Source of the DNA: Albugo candida
Taxonomy: Eukaryota; Oomycota; Peronosporomycetes; Albuginales; Albuginaceae
Assembly (NCBI GenBank): GCA_905220665.1
Contig: CAJNAR010000150.1
Location: 124,001-188,000, forward strand
Length of the DNA: 64,000 nt
Reading direction: 5' to 3'
Part shown: positions 43,026 to 52,117 of the stretch, piece after piece
Position numbering within the stretch: the first letter of the stretch is position 1
How the letters are laid out: every line of letters starts with the position of its first letter
The notes under the pieces: generated by a model
The model's database searches: none
The model's input: the letters and a program-made list of their open reading frames with translations, nothing else
What the model was told of the DNA's origin: nothing
Translations under genes and position numbers: made by a program

Positions 43026-45365
43026 TTAAAAATCTTTGTCCCAGTCCGATCCATCGTCTTTGTACACTGCGCTCGTATCTGGATCCGAAACCGCTTCAAA
43101 TCTGGAGCAATCGAACGCGTCAACCAGAGAAGGTAGATATGGTGCGACCACCTTTTTCTTGTACATCGTGTGCCAGCTAATATCCGAAAACCATGGATGG
43201 GAACGAATTGCGCGTACTCCACCATGACTCAAACCAATCCGTTTCGTTACATCCCTTTCCAGTAGCTTAGAAATAAGGTCTTTGCAATGAGGATTCATCC
43301 TGGATGGGTACCTGACTTGCTCCTTAACGATATTACGGCAAATTTGCATCTGATCCGACTGGGAACTCGCAGCAAACGGAGAATGGCCCACAACCATCTC
43401 ATATATCAACACCCCCAACGCCCAATAATCGACCCCTTTTCCATGTCCCTTACCCAACACAAGCTCTGGCGCTAAGTACTCGGGTGTTCCACAAAGCGTA
43501 TACGTGCGACCATCAATCATTTTTGCAAAGCCAAAATCCACAACTTTGATGTACCCATCCGAATCAATGAGTAGATTCTCAGGCTTCAAGTCGCGGTACA
43601 CAATATTCCGTTCATGCAAATACTCGATCGCCAATAGCACATGACTCGCGTAAAAACGAGCATGATCGTCTTGAAGTCTTCCGATCGAACCGGGTGTACA
43701 ATGAAGATACGAAAAAAGCTCACCGCCCTGAACAAACTCGGTCAGTAGATACAAGCTGTTCTTATCTTTGAATGTCTTATAGAATTGCAAGATAAACGGA
43801 TGATGACACATTGCCATGAGCCGTTTCTCATTCATTACATTGACTTGTTGCTTATAGGCCACAATATGAGATTTATTCATAATCTTCATTGCATATGGTT
43901 TCCCAGTGATTTTATGACGCATCAGCTTTACACGTCCAAAAGTCCCCGACCCAAGTGTCCGAATATCTTCCAAATCATCCAGTAGAATACTAACGTGCTC
44001 ACTCATGATGAGAGCTGTCTTTCTATCCTCGATCTCGCGATTCAGAATCCCCTGAATCGGCCCCAGTAGCTGAACAAACATTGCTTGGTTCAGTACAAGA
44101 CACTCTAGAGGTCCACTTGCGATCACATCGGCTTGTCGTGGTTCATCGTGAAGTAGTGATACCTCTCCAAAGTAATTTCCGAATGACAAGGTTGCAACTT
44201 GGCGAGCCTCTCCGAATGTATCCGCAGAATTGCATGATCCATCAAGTTTGCTCGACTTCTTTATGATCGCTTGTCCACTTTTGATGATGTAAAATGTAGA
44301 TCCTTTTTCTCCTTCTCGGATTACATAGTCCCCATCGGCATACGAAACTGGTATTAGCGCGGAAAAAAGCTTTTCTTGTTCATATGGAGACAAATTTTTG
44401 AGCAGCGGAATCGACTGGAGTACCCGCATGCTCATATTGTGATCAATAACCTCACGAAGCGACCCAAGAAGATCATCGAACGATTGACGGTCCAATGCGA
44501 TGCATTTTACCTCACTGACAGCAGTCACGTTGGCGGCTCGAGGCTCTTGAGTCATCAAAGCACGCTCACCAAAATAGTCACCATCTTTAAGCTTGACATC
44601 TTCCAGTCCACCTTCTTTCCCAGCATCCGAGCAAACAACACAACCGCTCTTTATGATGTACAAAACATTCCCTTGTTCTCCTTTGTTGATAATTCGCTCC
44701 CCGTTTTTAAACGATACAAACTGAGCAGCTTCAGCAAGTTGTCCAATTTGTTCATCAGTCAATGGCTTCAGCAATGCAACGCTACGAAGCGCATTCTTAC
44801 ACCCAATGATTTCATCTGACTGGTTCGTGGCCACCAGACGACGAAAGGTGATGCGATCCAGTGCCCAGAGTCGACCAGGCTCCGTGCACGTGATGGTTGC
44901 GCGCCTCGGGCAATTGTAGAGGAGCGCGAGCTCACCAAATGTTGCGCCAGACGTAACAACCGTCAAGCTCGCACCATCAACAGTGATCAAAAAGAATCCG
45001 GATTCAACAACGTAAAAGTAGTCGCCTTTGTCGCCTTCGGTGATAATGACCTCTCCAGTTCCTGTCGATTTTTCAGTCATCATTTCTATCATCAATTTTA
45101 TATGATCGTCCTTGATCGAAGAGAATAAGAAATTATTCATGAGTGCGCTATGTATGATTCTTGAAGATTCAATGCTCTTGGGCGCGTTATTCGCAACGAT
45201 GGGAGAGTCTATGGGTACGCTCTCGGCAAAGATATCACGTCGACGGCTAGCAGCCCGTTTTTCTCGCATAAGAGCACTCACTCGACCATCGGCAGAACGA
45301 TCTTGTGAAACAGGTGCAAATGTGTCAAAGTCTTTTTTCGTCGCAACTGAATTGATGCAACCCAT
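43026..45365 (-). CDS. PKG-like cyclic-nucleotide-dependent protein kinase, three CNB domains, N-myristoylation site
   Basis: The intronless ORF from ATG 45365 encodes 779 aa. The N-terminus MGCINS fits N-myristoylation at Gly2 with a palmitoylatable Cys3, so membrane anchoring is likely. Three cyclic-nucleotide-binding domains follow at about residues 80-190, 200-310 and 320-440, with phosphate cassettes FGELALLYNCPRRAT, FGERALMTQEPRAAN and FGEVSLLHDEPRQAD. The AGC kinase domain (about 463-720) has GSGTFGRV, the Lys in YAMKIM, YRDLKPENLL, DFGFAK and the activation loop TLCGTPEYLAPE. The C-terminal AGC tail is short. This architecture resembles PKG of apicomplexans and ciliates more than the two-CNB animal PKG. 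None of the three cassettes has the Thr/Ser that favours cGMP (see findings). It is convergent with UTP23. Confidence 0.9.
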   Translation of the reverse strand: MGCINSVATKKDFDTFAPVSQDRSADGRVSALMREKRAASRRRDIFAESVPIDSPIVANNAPKSIESSRIIHSALMNNFLFSSIKDDHIKLMIEMMTEKSTGTGEVIITEGDKGDYFYVVESGFFLITVDGASLTVVTSGATFGELALLYNCPRRATITCTEPGRLWALDRITFRRLVATNQSDEIIGCKNALRSVALLKPLTDEQIGQLAEAAQFVSFKNGERIINKGEQGNVLYIIKSGCVVCSDAGKEGGLEDVKLKDGDYFGERALMTQEPRAANVTAVSEVKCIALDRQSFDDLLGSLREVIDHNMSMRVLQSIPLLKNLSPYEQEKLFSALIPVSYADGDYVIREGEKGSTFYIIKSGQAIIKKSSKLDGSCNSADTFGEARQVATLSFGNYFGEVSLLHDEPRQADVIASGPLECLVLNQAMFVQLLGPIQGILNREIEDRKTALIMSEHVSILLDDLEDIRTLGSGTFGRVKLMRHKITGKPYAMKIMNKSHIVAYKQQVNVMNEKRLMAMCHHPFILQFYKTFKDKNSLYLLTEFVQGGELFSYLHCTPGSIGRLQDDHARFYASHVLLAIEYLHERNIVYRDLKPENLLIDSDGYIKVVDFGFAKMIDGRTYTLCGTPEYLAPELVLGKGHGKGVDYWALGVLIYEMVVGHSPFAASSQSDQMQICRNIVKEQVRYPSRMNPHCKDLISKLLERDVTKRIGLSHGGVRAIRSHPWFSDISWHTMYKKKVVAPYLPSLVDAFDCSRFEAVSDPDTSAVYKDDGSDWDKDF

Positions 45366-45799
45366 ATGAGGATATTTGATCTTTGGCAACTAAAAAGGTT
45401 ATAAATCACTGCTTTTGCCAGCAACGACTTCTATGAAATGGCCGAGCTCCAAGCATTAATGCAGCAGGCATCTTAGGACAGCACTGACGTCTTGATACGA
45501 TATTAATAGCTTTATTAGATAACTAAAAATAAGCATTTGGGACCTTGCAATCGTCTCTTTCTATAACTACAGCGCTCACGATACATTATAAACGAGCGCG
45601 CCGAACAGCTGAGATTTTGAATTTCTATTGCTAGAAAAATTTTACAAACAATCAATTATACTCGCGCGTGCAAAACCTGTCCAACTTGGCCAAAAGCAAC
45701 GGCTTTTGCCATTTTATACTTTAGTAAGTCGAACGTGACCACCAGATTGAAGGCTAAAGACCATATCTTGAAACTTTTGTGGCATACTTACTTGAAGCA
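45366..45799. other. Intergenic, kinase promoter side
   Basis: The 434 bp between the kinase start and the SNARE stop hold no ORF of note. The kinase promoter must lie here. Confidence 0.5.
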
Positions 45800-46651
45800 C
45801 TAATGTGTCGAATTAGTGTGAAGCCTGTATTTGTCGTCGAAATCTCTCAGCAAGTTTTCTCCACGAGACTGCAAGCGAGCTTCACATCCATAGAAGCTCA
45901 TACCACAAGCTGAGAATGCCATTAACGCGATCAAAAGACAACAGCTGAAAGCAAGGACGATATGAAGCCTGAAGTTTTTCCACCAGTATACGCTCTTGAC
46001 TTTTTTTGCTGCTTTCTCATACTTGATAGCTTCATGTTGTAATTTCTCAGTCCTCATCACTAAGACGTCAATTTTCTCGCCTCTTTCCATCAGCTACAGC
46101 CTCATTCATTCGTTTTATTTTACAAAGAGAAGTGGTGGTAGCTACCTGATTCACATTGTCAATCATGATTGTCTTTACTTTGTCCATTCTTTGGCGAACC
46201 TGGTCAGAAAACAACCACTGAGCTCTATCTGAAGGTGATTGTAATGCTATTATACTTGTGACATGGGAGACTGAATGATAGAATTGTCGTATTTCTTCAT
46301 CAATGTGTGCAACTCAGAGCTGAAAGAAGTCAAAGCGTACGCCAGTGCCGTTTTTCTTTCAGCTTCTCCATACTGTGCACAAAAACGTGCCTCAACTTCT
46401 TCAAGGAACTGGTAAGCAATATTTGTATGGACATTTCGTTCCGTCATACACATGAATGTGATATCTTTATCTCTCAGAAAATAAAAGAGATAATCCTTCT
46501 CTGCATGAACAGTTCGTGCCGATGCCTCTCGACATTGCTCACAAAATTGCTTGAGGATGCTTCGAGATGTAAGCTGAAAATTACCGCTGTGTTCTGTGTG
46601 TTCGCAGAGTACATTTTCATCTCTTGCAACGAGTGTATAAAGGATTGACAT
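45800..46651 (-). CDS. VAMP7-like longin R-SNARE
   Basis: Minus-strand exons 46256-46651, 46146-46199 and 45800-46093 encode 247 aa; the introns are 56 and 52 nt. Residues 1-120 form a longin domain (MSILYTLVARDENVLCEH at the start). Residues about 133-190 form the R-SNARE coiled coil (VRQRMDKVKTIMIDNVNQ, then LMERGEKIDVLVMRTEKL), with the zero-layer Arg in LMERGEK. KSVYWWKNFRLH precedes a transmembrane segment. VAMP7-type SNAREs drive fusion in late endosomal, vacuolar and exocytic routes. After the membrane span there is a luminal tail of roughly 35 residues with Cys residues, longer than in most VAMP7 proteins. It is divergent from the helicase gene. Confidence 0.88.
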
Positions 46652-47027
46652 GATGTTAATCTTACAGCTGCGATTAAATCAGGGAATTTGACAGTCGCCT
46701 ATTTCTATTAATATGAGTCGATGCACCGCGAGATCTTAAAGATCTAATAACAATGAGCCTACTGCATTAGCTATTTTGTGGTTTCTACAGCCGGAGTGAG
46801 TCCTCTCTAGCACGTATGACCCCTTATTGTGCGTCCATGGCCCGTGTACAATACGGCGTGTTTTCTTATCAGTGAGGCGTGCTGAATATCTAGATCTAGA
46901 TTGAGACTTGGGACTGCTTTACGATGTCCTGATATAGAGTTATTTAAGCCAGCACAATACGCGTAAAATGTCGGGAATGTAATGCTTTAGTAACTGATAG
47001 CAGACGTTACTATTAGACTAGCAATAC
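46652..47027. promoter_or_regulatory. Divergent promoter region of VAMP7-like and DHX40-like genes
   Basis: The 376-bp gap between two start codons must contain both promoters. No specific element was recognised. Confidence 0.4.
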
Positions 47028-49349
47028 ATGCCGCAAAGAATACGATCTCCCGAAACTCAACGATGCTCAAATTGGGCAGACGAGAAGAACGATTCAGTGC
47101 AATTATCTTTGGATAAAATTGCTCGTCTTCCCGCCCATCAGCATCGAGAAGAGTTATTAGAAGTGCTAAGTCATAATCGGGTTGTTATTTGTGTGGGTGA
47201 GACTGGATCAGGGAAGACCACACAAATTCCACAGTTTGTCTACGATAACATTTCGGCTCAAGAGGATACCCTTAATGAAGGATGGATGGTTGGAATTACA
47301 CAGCCACGACGAGTGGCGACTATTGCAGTTGCACAACGAGTGTCTGACGAGATCAAGCTCCAGTCTGATCAACAGAAGGGATCAGAGGACAAGAATTATC
47401 ACTCACTTGTTGGCTACACCATCCGCTTTGATGACCACACTGATAAGTACACCAAAATCAAGTTTATGACTGACGGTGTGCTTGTACGAGAGAGCCTCAA
47501 GGACCCTTTGTTATCAAAATACAAAGTGATCGTACTTGACGAGGCTCATGAACGAAGCATCCATACCGATCTTCTTTTCGGTCTCATAAAGACCATCCTC
47601 GAGAAGCGAGACGATCTGAGAGTAATAATTACCTCCGCGACACTAGACTACGCTAAATTTTCTCGCTTTTTTGCAAAAGATTTGGATCAGCAATCACAGA
47701 AAGTAGTCGAAAGCCTAATGAAATCGGACTGTCCCGTTATCAAAATACCCGGTCGGATGTACGCAGTGGATATCTTTCATTCAAAACAGATGCAAATTGT
47801 TGGCAAACATGGTCCGATTTCCACATACGTTCGCTCGGCTGTAGAGACCGCTCTACAGGTTCATAACTCAGAGCCACCCGGACACATACTTGTTTTTCTT
47901 ACTGGACAACGAGAAATTGAAGATGCATGCCGTCAAATACGTAAATTGCATAAAGAACAGCGTTCGCAAGATGATCCGCTGGATTTAGAAGTTTTTCCAC
48001 TTTATGGAGCCTTATCCGGAAGTCAACAGCGTCGAATTTTTCGAATGGTTTCAGAAGAAGCCGTACGTAAGATCATTGTCGCAACCAACGTTGCAGAAAC
48101 CTCACTCACGATTGATGGTATTCGATATGTCATCGATAGTGGGTTCACCAAGCAAAAGGTTTACAATCCAGCTCGACAGATCGAAGCTTTGGTTGTCGTT
48201 CCGATCTCCAAGGTGGCCGCACAACAGCGCGCAGGTAGAGCTGGAAGGACTGCCCCGGGAAAATGTTTTCGTTTGTATTCAAAAGAATCCTACGATCAGA
48301 TGATGTCTGAAACGATACCAGAAATTCAGCGAACCAATTTGGCAAACACTATGCTCTATTTGAAATTGTTGGGAATCCAAGACGTGTTGAAATTCCATTA
48401 CGTGGATCCACCTGATCAAGATTCCATTCTAGACGCGTTGATGCAACTGAACACGCTAAGAGCAATTTCCAGCGATGGAAAAGCTACCCGAATTGGTCGT
48501 ATCATGTCTGAGTTTCCACTTGAGCCAAAGATGTCTCGCTGTGTCGTGGAGGCTATCCGCTTTGATTGTGATGAGGAAATGATGGCCATTGTATCCATGC
48601 TCTCCACGGAACAAATATTTGTCAGCAACGATAGACGCCAAATGAAGCGAAAACGAACGGAAGAAAATGACGACAATTACGATGACTTCACCGAAGAAAG
48701 GGAAGAGCGTGCAAAGAAACTAGTACAAAGAGACTTACTCGATTTACACGGCGATCATCTGACATTCTGTCGAATTCTCAAAGCTTACGAACGAGCGCCG
48801 AATAGAAGAGCTTGGTGTGAAATGTTGGGTCTGCATTCGGGTGGACTGCGAATGGCATTGTCCATCTACAGCCAACTACGAGAGATACGACGATCAGCTG
48901 GATACCATTCACAGTTGGGTGTGCAGTGTAGGAATCAAAATATCTACAAAGTCGTCAGCAGTGGAGTACAGGAAGGCCCCGATGGAGCTTCGGCATCATC
49001 TGAAATACTATTGGCGCATCTCCATCCTCTTTCTATCTATACTCTTGATTCCATCGCCTCAAGCGCTCCAACTACGTGTCTGTACCACCAGATCATTCAT
49101 ACAAGCAAAAACTTCCTGCAGCATGTCGTCAGCGTCGAGACCTCTTGGATAAATGAGTACACCAAACCAACTCTTACGAAAGAACAACTCTATGCGCTTT
49201 GTGGTCTAAAAGCTCCATCCTTTGAGAGGTTCGGGGTCTCCGATGCTTTAGTACAACCAGTGATAGTCGATGAAGGTTATGCTACGCAGAGAAGGGACGA
49301 CGCTATCGCCAAAGCTCGCGAACGTTTCCTAGCGCGAAAACAATCTTAA
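47028..49349 (+). CDS. DHX40: DHX40-like DEAH-box RNA helicase
   Basis: This single-exon ORF encodes 773 aa. The SF2 DEAH motifs are complete: GETGSGKT (57-64), TQPRRVA (91-97), DEAH (171-174), SAT (202-204), FLTGQREIE, TNVAETSLTIDG and QRAGRAGR. Winged-helix, ratchet and OB-fold regions follow. The C-terminal end AKARERFLARKQ resembles the end of animal DHX40 (ARARFLERKQ), and the total length is also close to DHX40, which is why I prefer it over DHX15/PRP43 or DHX8. An Arg/Lys/Asp-rich insert (about 540-565) separates ratchet sub-blocks. DHX40 is a nuclear RNA helicase of uncertain task. The EME1-like gene follows in the same direction after 68 bp. Confidence 0.82.
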   Translation: MPQRIRSPETQRCSNWADEKNDSVQLSLDKIARLPAHQHREELLEVLSHNRVVICVGETGSGKTTQIPQFVYDNISAQEDTLNEGWMVGITQPRRVATIAVAQRVSDEIKLQSDQQKGSEDKNYHSLVGYTIRFDDHTDKYTKIKFMTDGVLVRESLKDPLLSKYKVIVLDEAHERSIHTDLLFGLIKTILEKRDDLRVIITSATLDYAKFSRFFAKDLDQQSQKVVESLMKSDCPVIKIPGRMYAVDIFHSKQMQIVGKHGPISTYVRSAVETALQVHNSEPPGHILVFLTGQREIEDACRQIRKLHKEQRSQDDPLDLEVFPLYGALSGSQQRRIFRMVSEEAVRKIIVATNVAETSLTIDGIRYVIDSGFTKQKVYNPARQIEALVVVPISKVAAQQRAGRAGRTAPGKCFRLYSKESYDQMMSETIPEIQRTNLANTMLYLKLLGIQDVLKFHYVDPPDQDSILDALMQLNTLRAISSDGKATRIGRIMSEFPLEPKMSRCVVEAIRFDCDEEMMAIVSMLSTEQIFVSNDRRQMKRKRTEENDDNYDDFTEEREERAKKLVQRDLLDLHGDHLTFCRILKAYERAPNRRAWCEMLGLHSGGLRMALSIYSQLREIRRSAGYHSQLGVQCRNQNIYKVVSSGVQEGPDGASASSEILLAHLHPLSIYTLDSIASSAPTTCLYHQIIHTSKNFLQHVVSVETSWINEYTKPTLTKEQLYALCGLKAPSFERFGVSDALVQPVIVDEGYATQRRDDAIAKARERFLARKQS

Positions 49350-49417
49350 TTTGAGCATTTTCCTATAATTAATGAGTGATTCTGTAATTTTGTTTGGTCT
49401 ATTTGAGCGATAAATAC

Positions 49418-50920
49418 ATGGACAAATCGCATTCTTCGTCCGTGAGAAAACGCCAGCGGACAAAAACCTCGGATGAAACGAAAGACGAGAAAATAAATGA
49501 ACTGCTTGACGAAATTGGAGTAATCCGCAGTGCTGAAAAAAGAGCTAGCGTGATAAAACCAGCAATCATCGACTTGTTGAGTCCAGAGAGCGCGGGAAAG
49601 GATGCATCAAGACAAAGTCACAAAGCCAAGCATTTTAGTACACTACTTTCAAGCATGGATTTTGAAAGTCCGTCCAAAGCTACAAATTTGGGCAGCACGA
49701 TTGATTTGACAACACCTGAAAACAAGGCTTGTGACCGCAAATCGTCAAAGCGTTTCTCGCCAGGGTCACCAGAACTAGAACTATTGTCACGTGTCGTAGC
49801 AACTGGAAGAAAAGGACGCGGCGAACAATTCGATGAACTAACGGAAAAACTTGAATGTCGAAATAAAGATGGTAAGAACATAATGGAGATCAAAGTATCA
49901 TCCCCGCGAGCCCGTCGGAAGTGCTGTGTGATGACCAGATATATCAAAAAGTCGACTCCATGGGTTGCTATGGAGCAAAGCTTAAGCCAGTCTTGCGTTG
50001 GTGAAGCTATAAAGTCACTGATATCAAGTATGACGACTACCGCTCGGTCAACTCTATTTCAATTGCTCCCGTCTTTCGCTTGCACGGTACCGAATGTGAT
50101 AATTTGGTCCCGACCTAGCATGTCTGTCCAGGTTCTGTGTATCTACACCTCAGCCTACGAGTTTTTGCAGCTTTTGTCGGACAAAGGCTATAATGGACTT
50201 TCACAGTATCTACAAGCAGCTATAAAAGAGTGCTGGGGTTCTAAAGATACAGGCTGCGTTGCCACAAGCTCGAGAGTTTTTTGGATTGTAGAGAAGCTTG
50301 ATGAAGCCCTTTTGCACCACAATAAAGCATGTGAAACTTCTAAACGATCGGAATTAGCACGCAGCAGTCACGAAAGAAAGTCGCAGATTGCGTCTCAAGA
50401 TATCTTCGAGATCACATTTCAATTATTCGAAGACTTTAGAGTTCATGTCAAGGTAAGCTCATGCACGAGATTGGTGTAGGCGTCGGATATTTCTGATCCT
50501 TTGCTCATTTTTGTGTAGCAAACTTGTGACGAACAAGACTCTATTGCATACATAGAGCTGATCACTCGAGAAGTTGGAAAACCATGCCGAAAAATGATCG
50601 AGCATGATTTGCAGGAGCTATTAGAAGCTATTCCTCGTCTGAACGCCATTAGAGTGCTCTCTGACGGAAACACAGCAAATATGTTTGCGAATGCTTGGCT
50701 TCGAATGCTTCTTTTAATACCGGGAGTCAGCGAGGAGAAAGCACAGTCGATTTTAGATCATTATCCAACCTTTACATCACTGTATGGAGCATATCGAAAT
50801 CCATCTCAAAGCCGAGAAGAAAAACAGAACTTACTAGCTTATAATGTAAGTGGTGGAAAGATCGAGCGAGCTTTATCCGTCAAGATATTTGATATCTTTG
50901 GATCAGTCGACTCAAAGTGA
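49418..50920 (+). CDS. EME1: EME1-like crossover-junction endonuclease subunit
   Basis: Exons 49418-50452 and 50519-50920 encode 478 aa; the 66-nt intron has a GTAAGC donor and TGTGTAG acceptor. The first 150 residues are polar and likely disordered, with two repeats of the type IIDLLSPES and TIDLTTPEN that look like SUMO-interaction motifs. The middle region has an XPF-nuclease-like fold signature that is degenerate (no ERKxxxD motif). The C-terminal part is a tandem helix-hairpin-helix domain (LLLIPGVSEEKAQSILDHYP, then the end LSVKIFDIFGS), closely following EME1. EME1 pairs with MUS81 to cut branched DNA at stalled forks and recombination intermediates. The start is the first ATG, 68 bp after the helicase stop. 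Confidence 0.72.
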
Positions 50921-51098
50921 CAAGCTTTACACATCGAAGGAAGCAATCGACTCATCTGCAATCAGATTGTACTAAAATGTTAGAAAATCGACTTGGAGCA
51001 ATTCATCTTCCGTGCTGATTTTGAACCCAGGCTTTGCGAGCGTCTCCTGAGTTATTTACACTGTATTAAATTACTTATACGCGATAATGTATCGCAAA

Positions 51099-51986
51099 TC
51101 AGAGGCTCTGATGCGACAGATTCAATCTGCACTGGTTTGAAAAGTTATCGTGACCTCTATAGGTGTGCTCATTTCGATTTCTTGACCTAGACCTTGATCT
51201 GGAAAACCGAAATTCGTCCCTGCAGTGTTTTTCATGAAAGCTGCGTGGTCGGAATGCTAGATCTGTGCGCCGGCGATATGTGGAGGTAAAGGACCGACAA
51301 TGGCTTCGAGAATAGCGCTCATGATTCGTGTCCGCATGTGGACTATGTTTCATATAAGCGGGATAGAATGTCGACCCTGGATCTGCATTGCCATTTTCAG
51401 GTGCCCCAACGTCCCAATTGGATTTTCTATTTTTCTTACGCTCCAAACGCATTCGCTCTGAAATGGTCAAAGATACGACCGATAAGTCTTCAGTGACTTC
51501 TGCCTTTTCGACTCTGACAATTCTTGCGGGCTCGAACACCTCCACACCAATCTTTTCAGTGTCATTAGCCTTGAATCCAGCTTGTTCATTAGCTTCAGAC
51601 GTCGCACATGCAGCCACCTTTGGAATTTCTTTCGATAATTCCTCTTGTTTATGCGATCTGGGTACAAAAATATTGTCCACAGATGGAGTGATGATGGAAG
51701 CATTGGAACTGCAAGCTTTAATGGAATTGTCAGTATGAGGGCTCTGTACTTTGACTTGATTCGATATCGCATGCACTTTTCTTCCTTGTTCTTGTTGTCG
51801 CCACAATAGAATCCATCGCTTTTTTGGTGCCAATTTTGTGAGACATTCAGCAGAACCCGTCATTTCTACAACTTTTGCAGTACATTGATGCGGAGATTTG
51901 AGCTCTTCCTTTTGCTCATGATTCGGATGTAGTGACGATGCGAGTGTTGTTGCTTCTCTGGGTACCATTGCTACTGCGGCCGCCAT
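51099..51986 (-). CDS. RS-rich protein, possibly splicing-related
   Basis: The ORF from ATG 51986 gives 295 aa; an upstream in-frame ATG at 52028 would add 14 residues with no conserved character. The N-terminal two thirds are polar and low in hydrophobics. A Lys/Arg-rich stretch SERMRLERKKNRKSNWDVG lies near residue 195, and the C-terminal quarter is an RS/RD region (SRSRSRSRNRNE). The SNWDVG phrase after a basic stretch recalls linker segments of some splicing factors, but there is no RRM or other domain, so no name is given. It is probably nuclear. It starts 131 bp from the divergent LRR-protein gene. Confidence 0.6.
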   Translation of the reverse strand: MAAAVAMVPREATTLASSLHPNHEQKEELKSPHQCTAKVVEMTGSAECLTKLAPKKRWILLWRQQEQGRKVHAISNQVKVQSPHTDNSIKACSSNASIITPSVDNIFVPRSHKQEELSKEIPKVAACATSEANEQAGFKANDTEKIGVEVFEPARIVRVEKAEVTEDLSVVSLTISERMRLERKKNRKSNWDVGAPENGNADPGSTFYPAYMKHSPHADTNHERYSRSHCRSFTSTYRRRTDLAFRPRSFHEKHCRDEFRFSRSRSRSRNRNEHTYRGHDNFSNQCRLNLSHQSL

Positions 51987-52117
51987 TTTGATTTGACACC
52001 GCTGAATAATGAGAGCCAGTAAAAGCATGAATTCCGGTACATCATACTTACTTACGATATATCAAGAGGTAGGAGGGATGAAGTGTGTTAAAGTACGGAC
52101 GCAAGTGCCAGCGCATC
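51987..52117. promoter_or_regulatory. Short divergent promoter region
   Basis: The 131 bp between the start codons of the RS-rich and LRR-protein genes must serve both. No motif was assigned. Confidence 0.35.

Noticed and set aside
47028..49349. DHX15/PRP43 assignment for the DEAH helicase
   Set aside because: The C-terminal ending and overall length fit DHX40 better; the shared helicase motifs do not discriminate.
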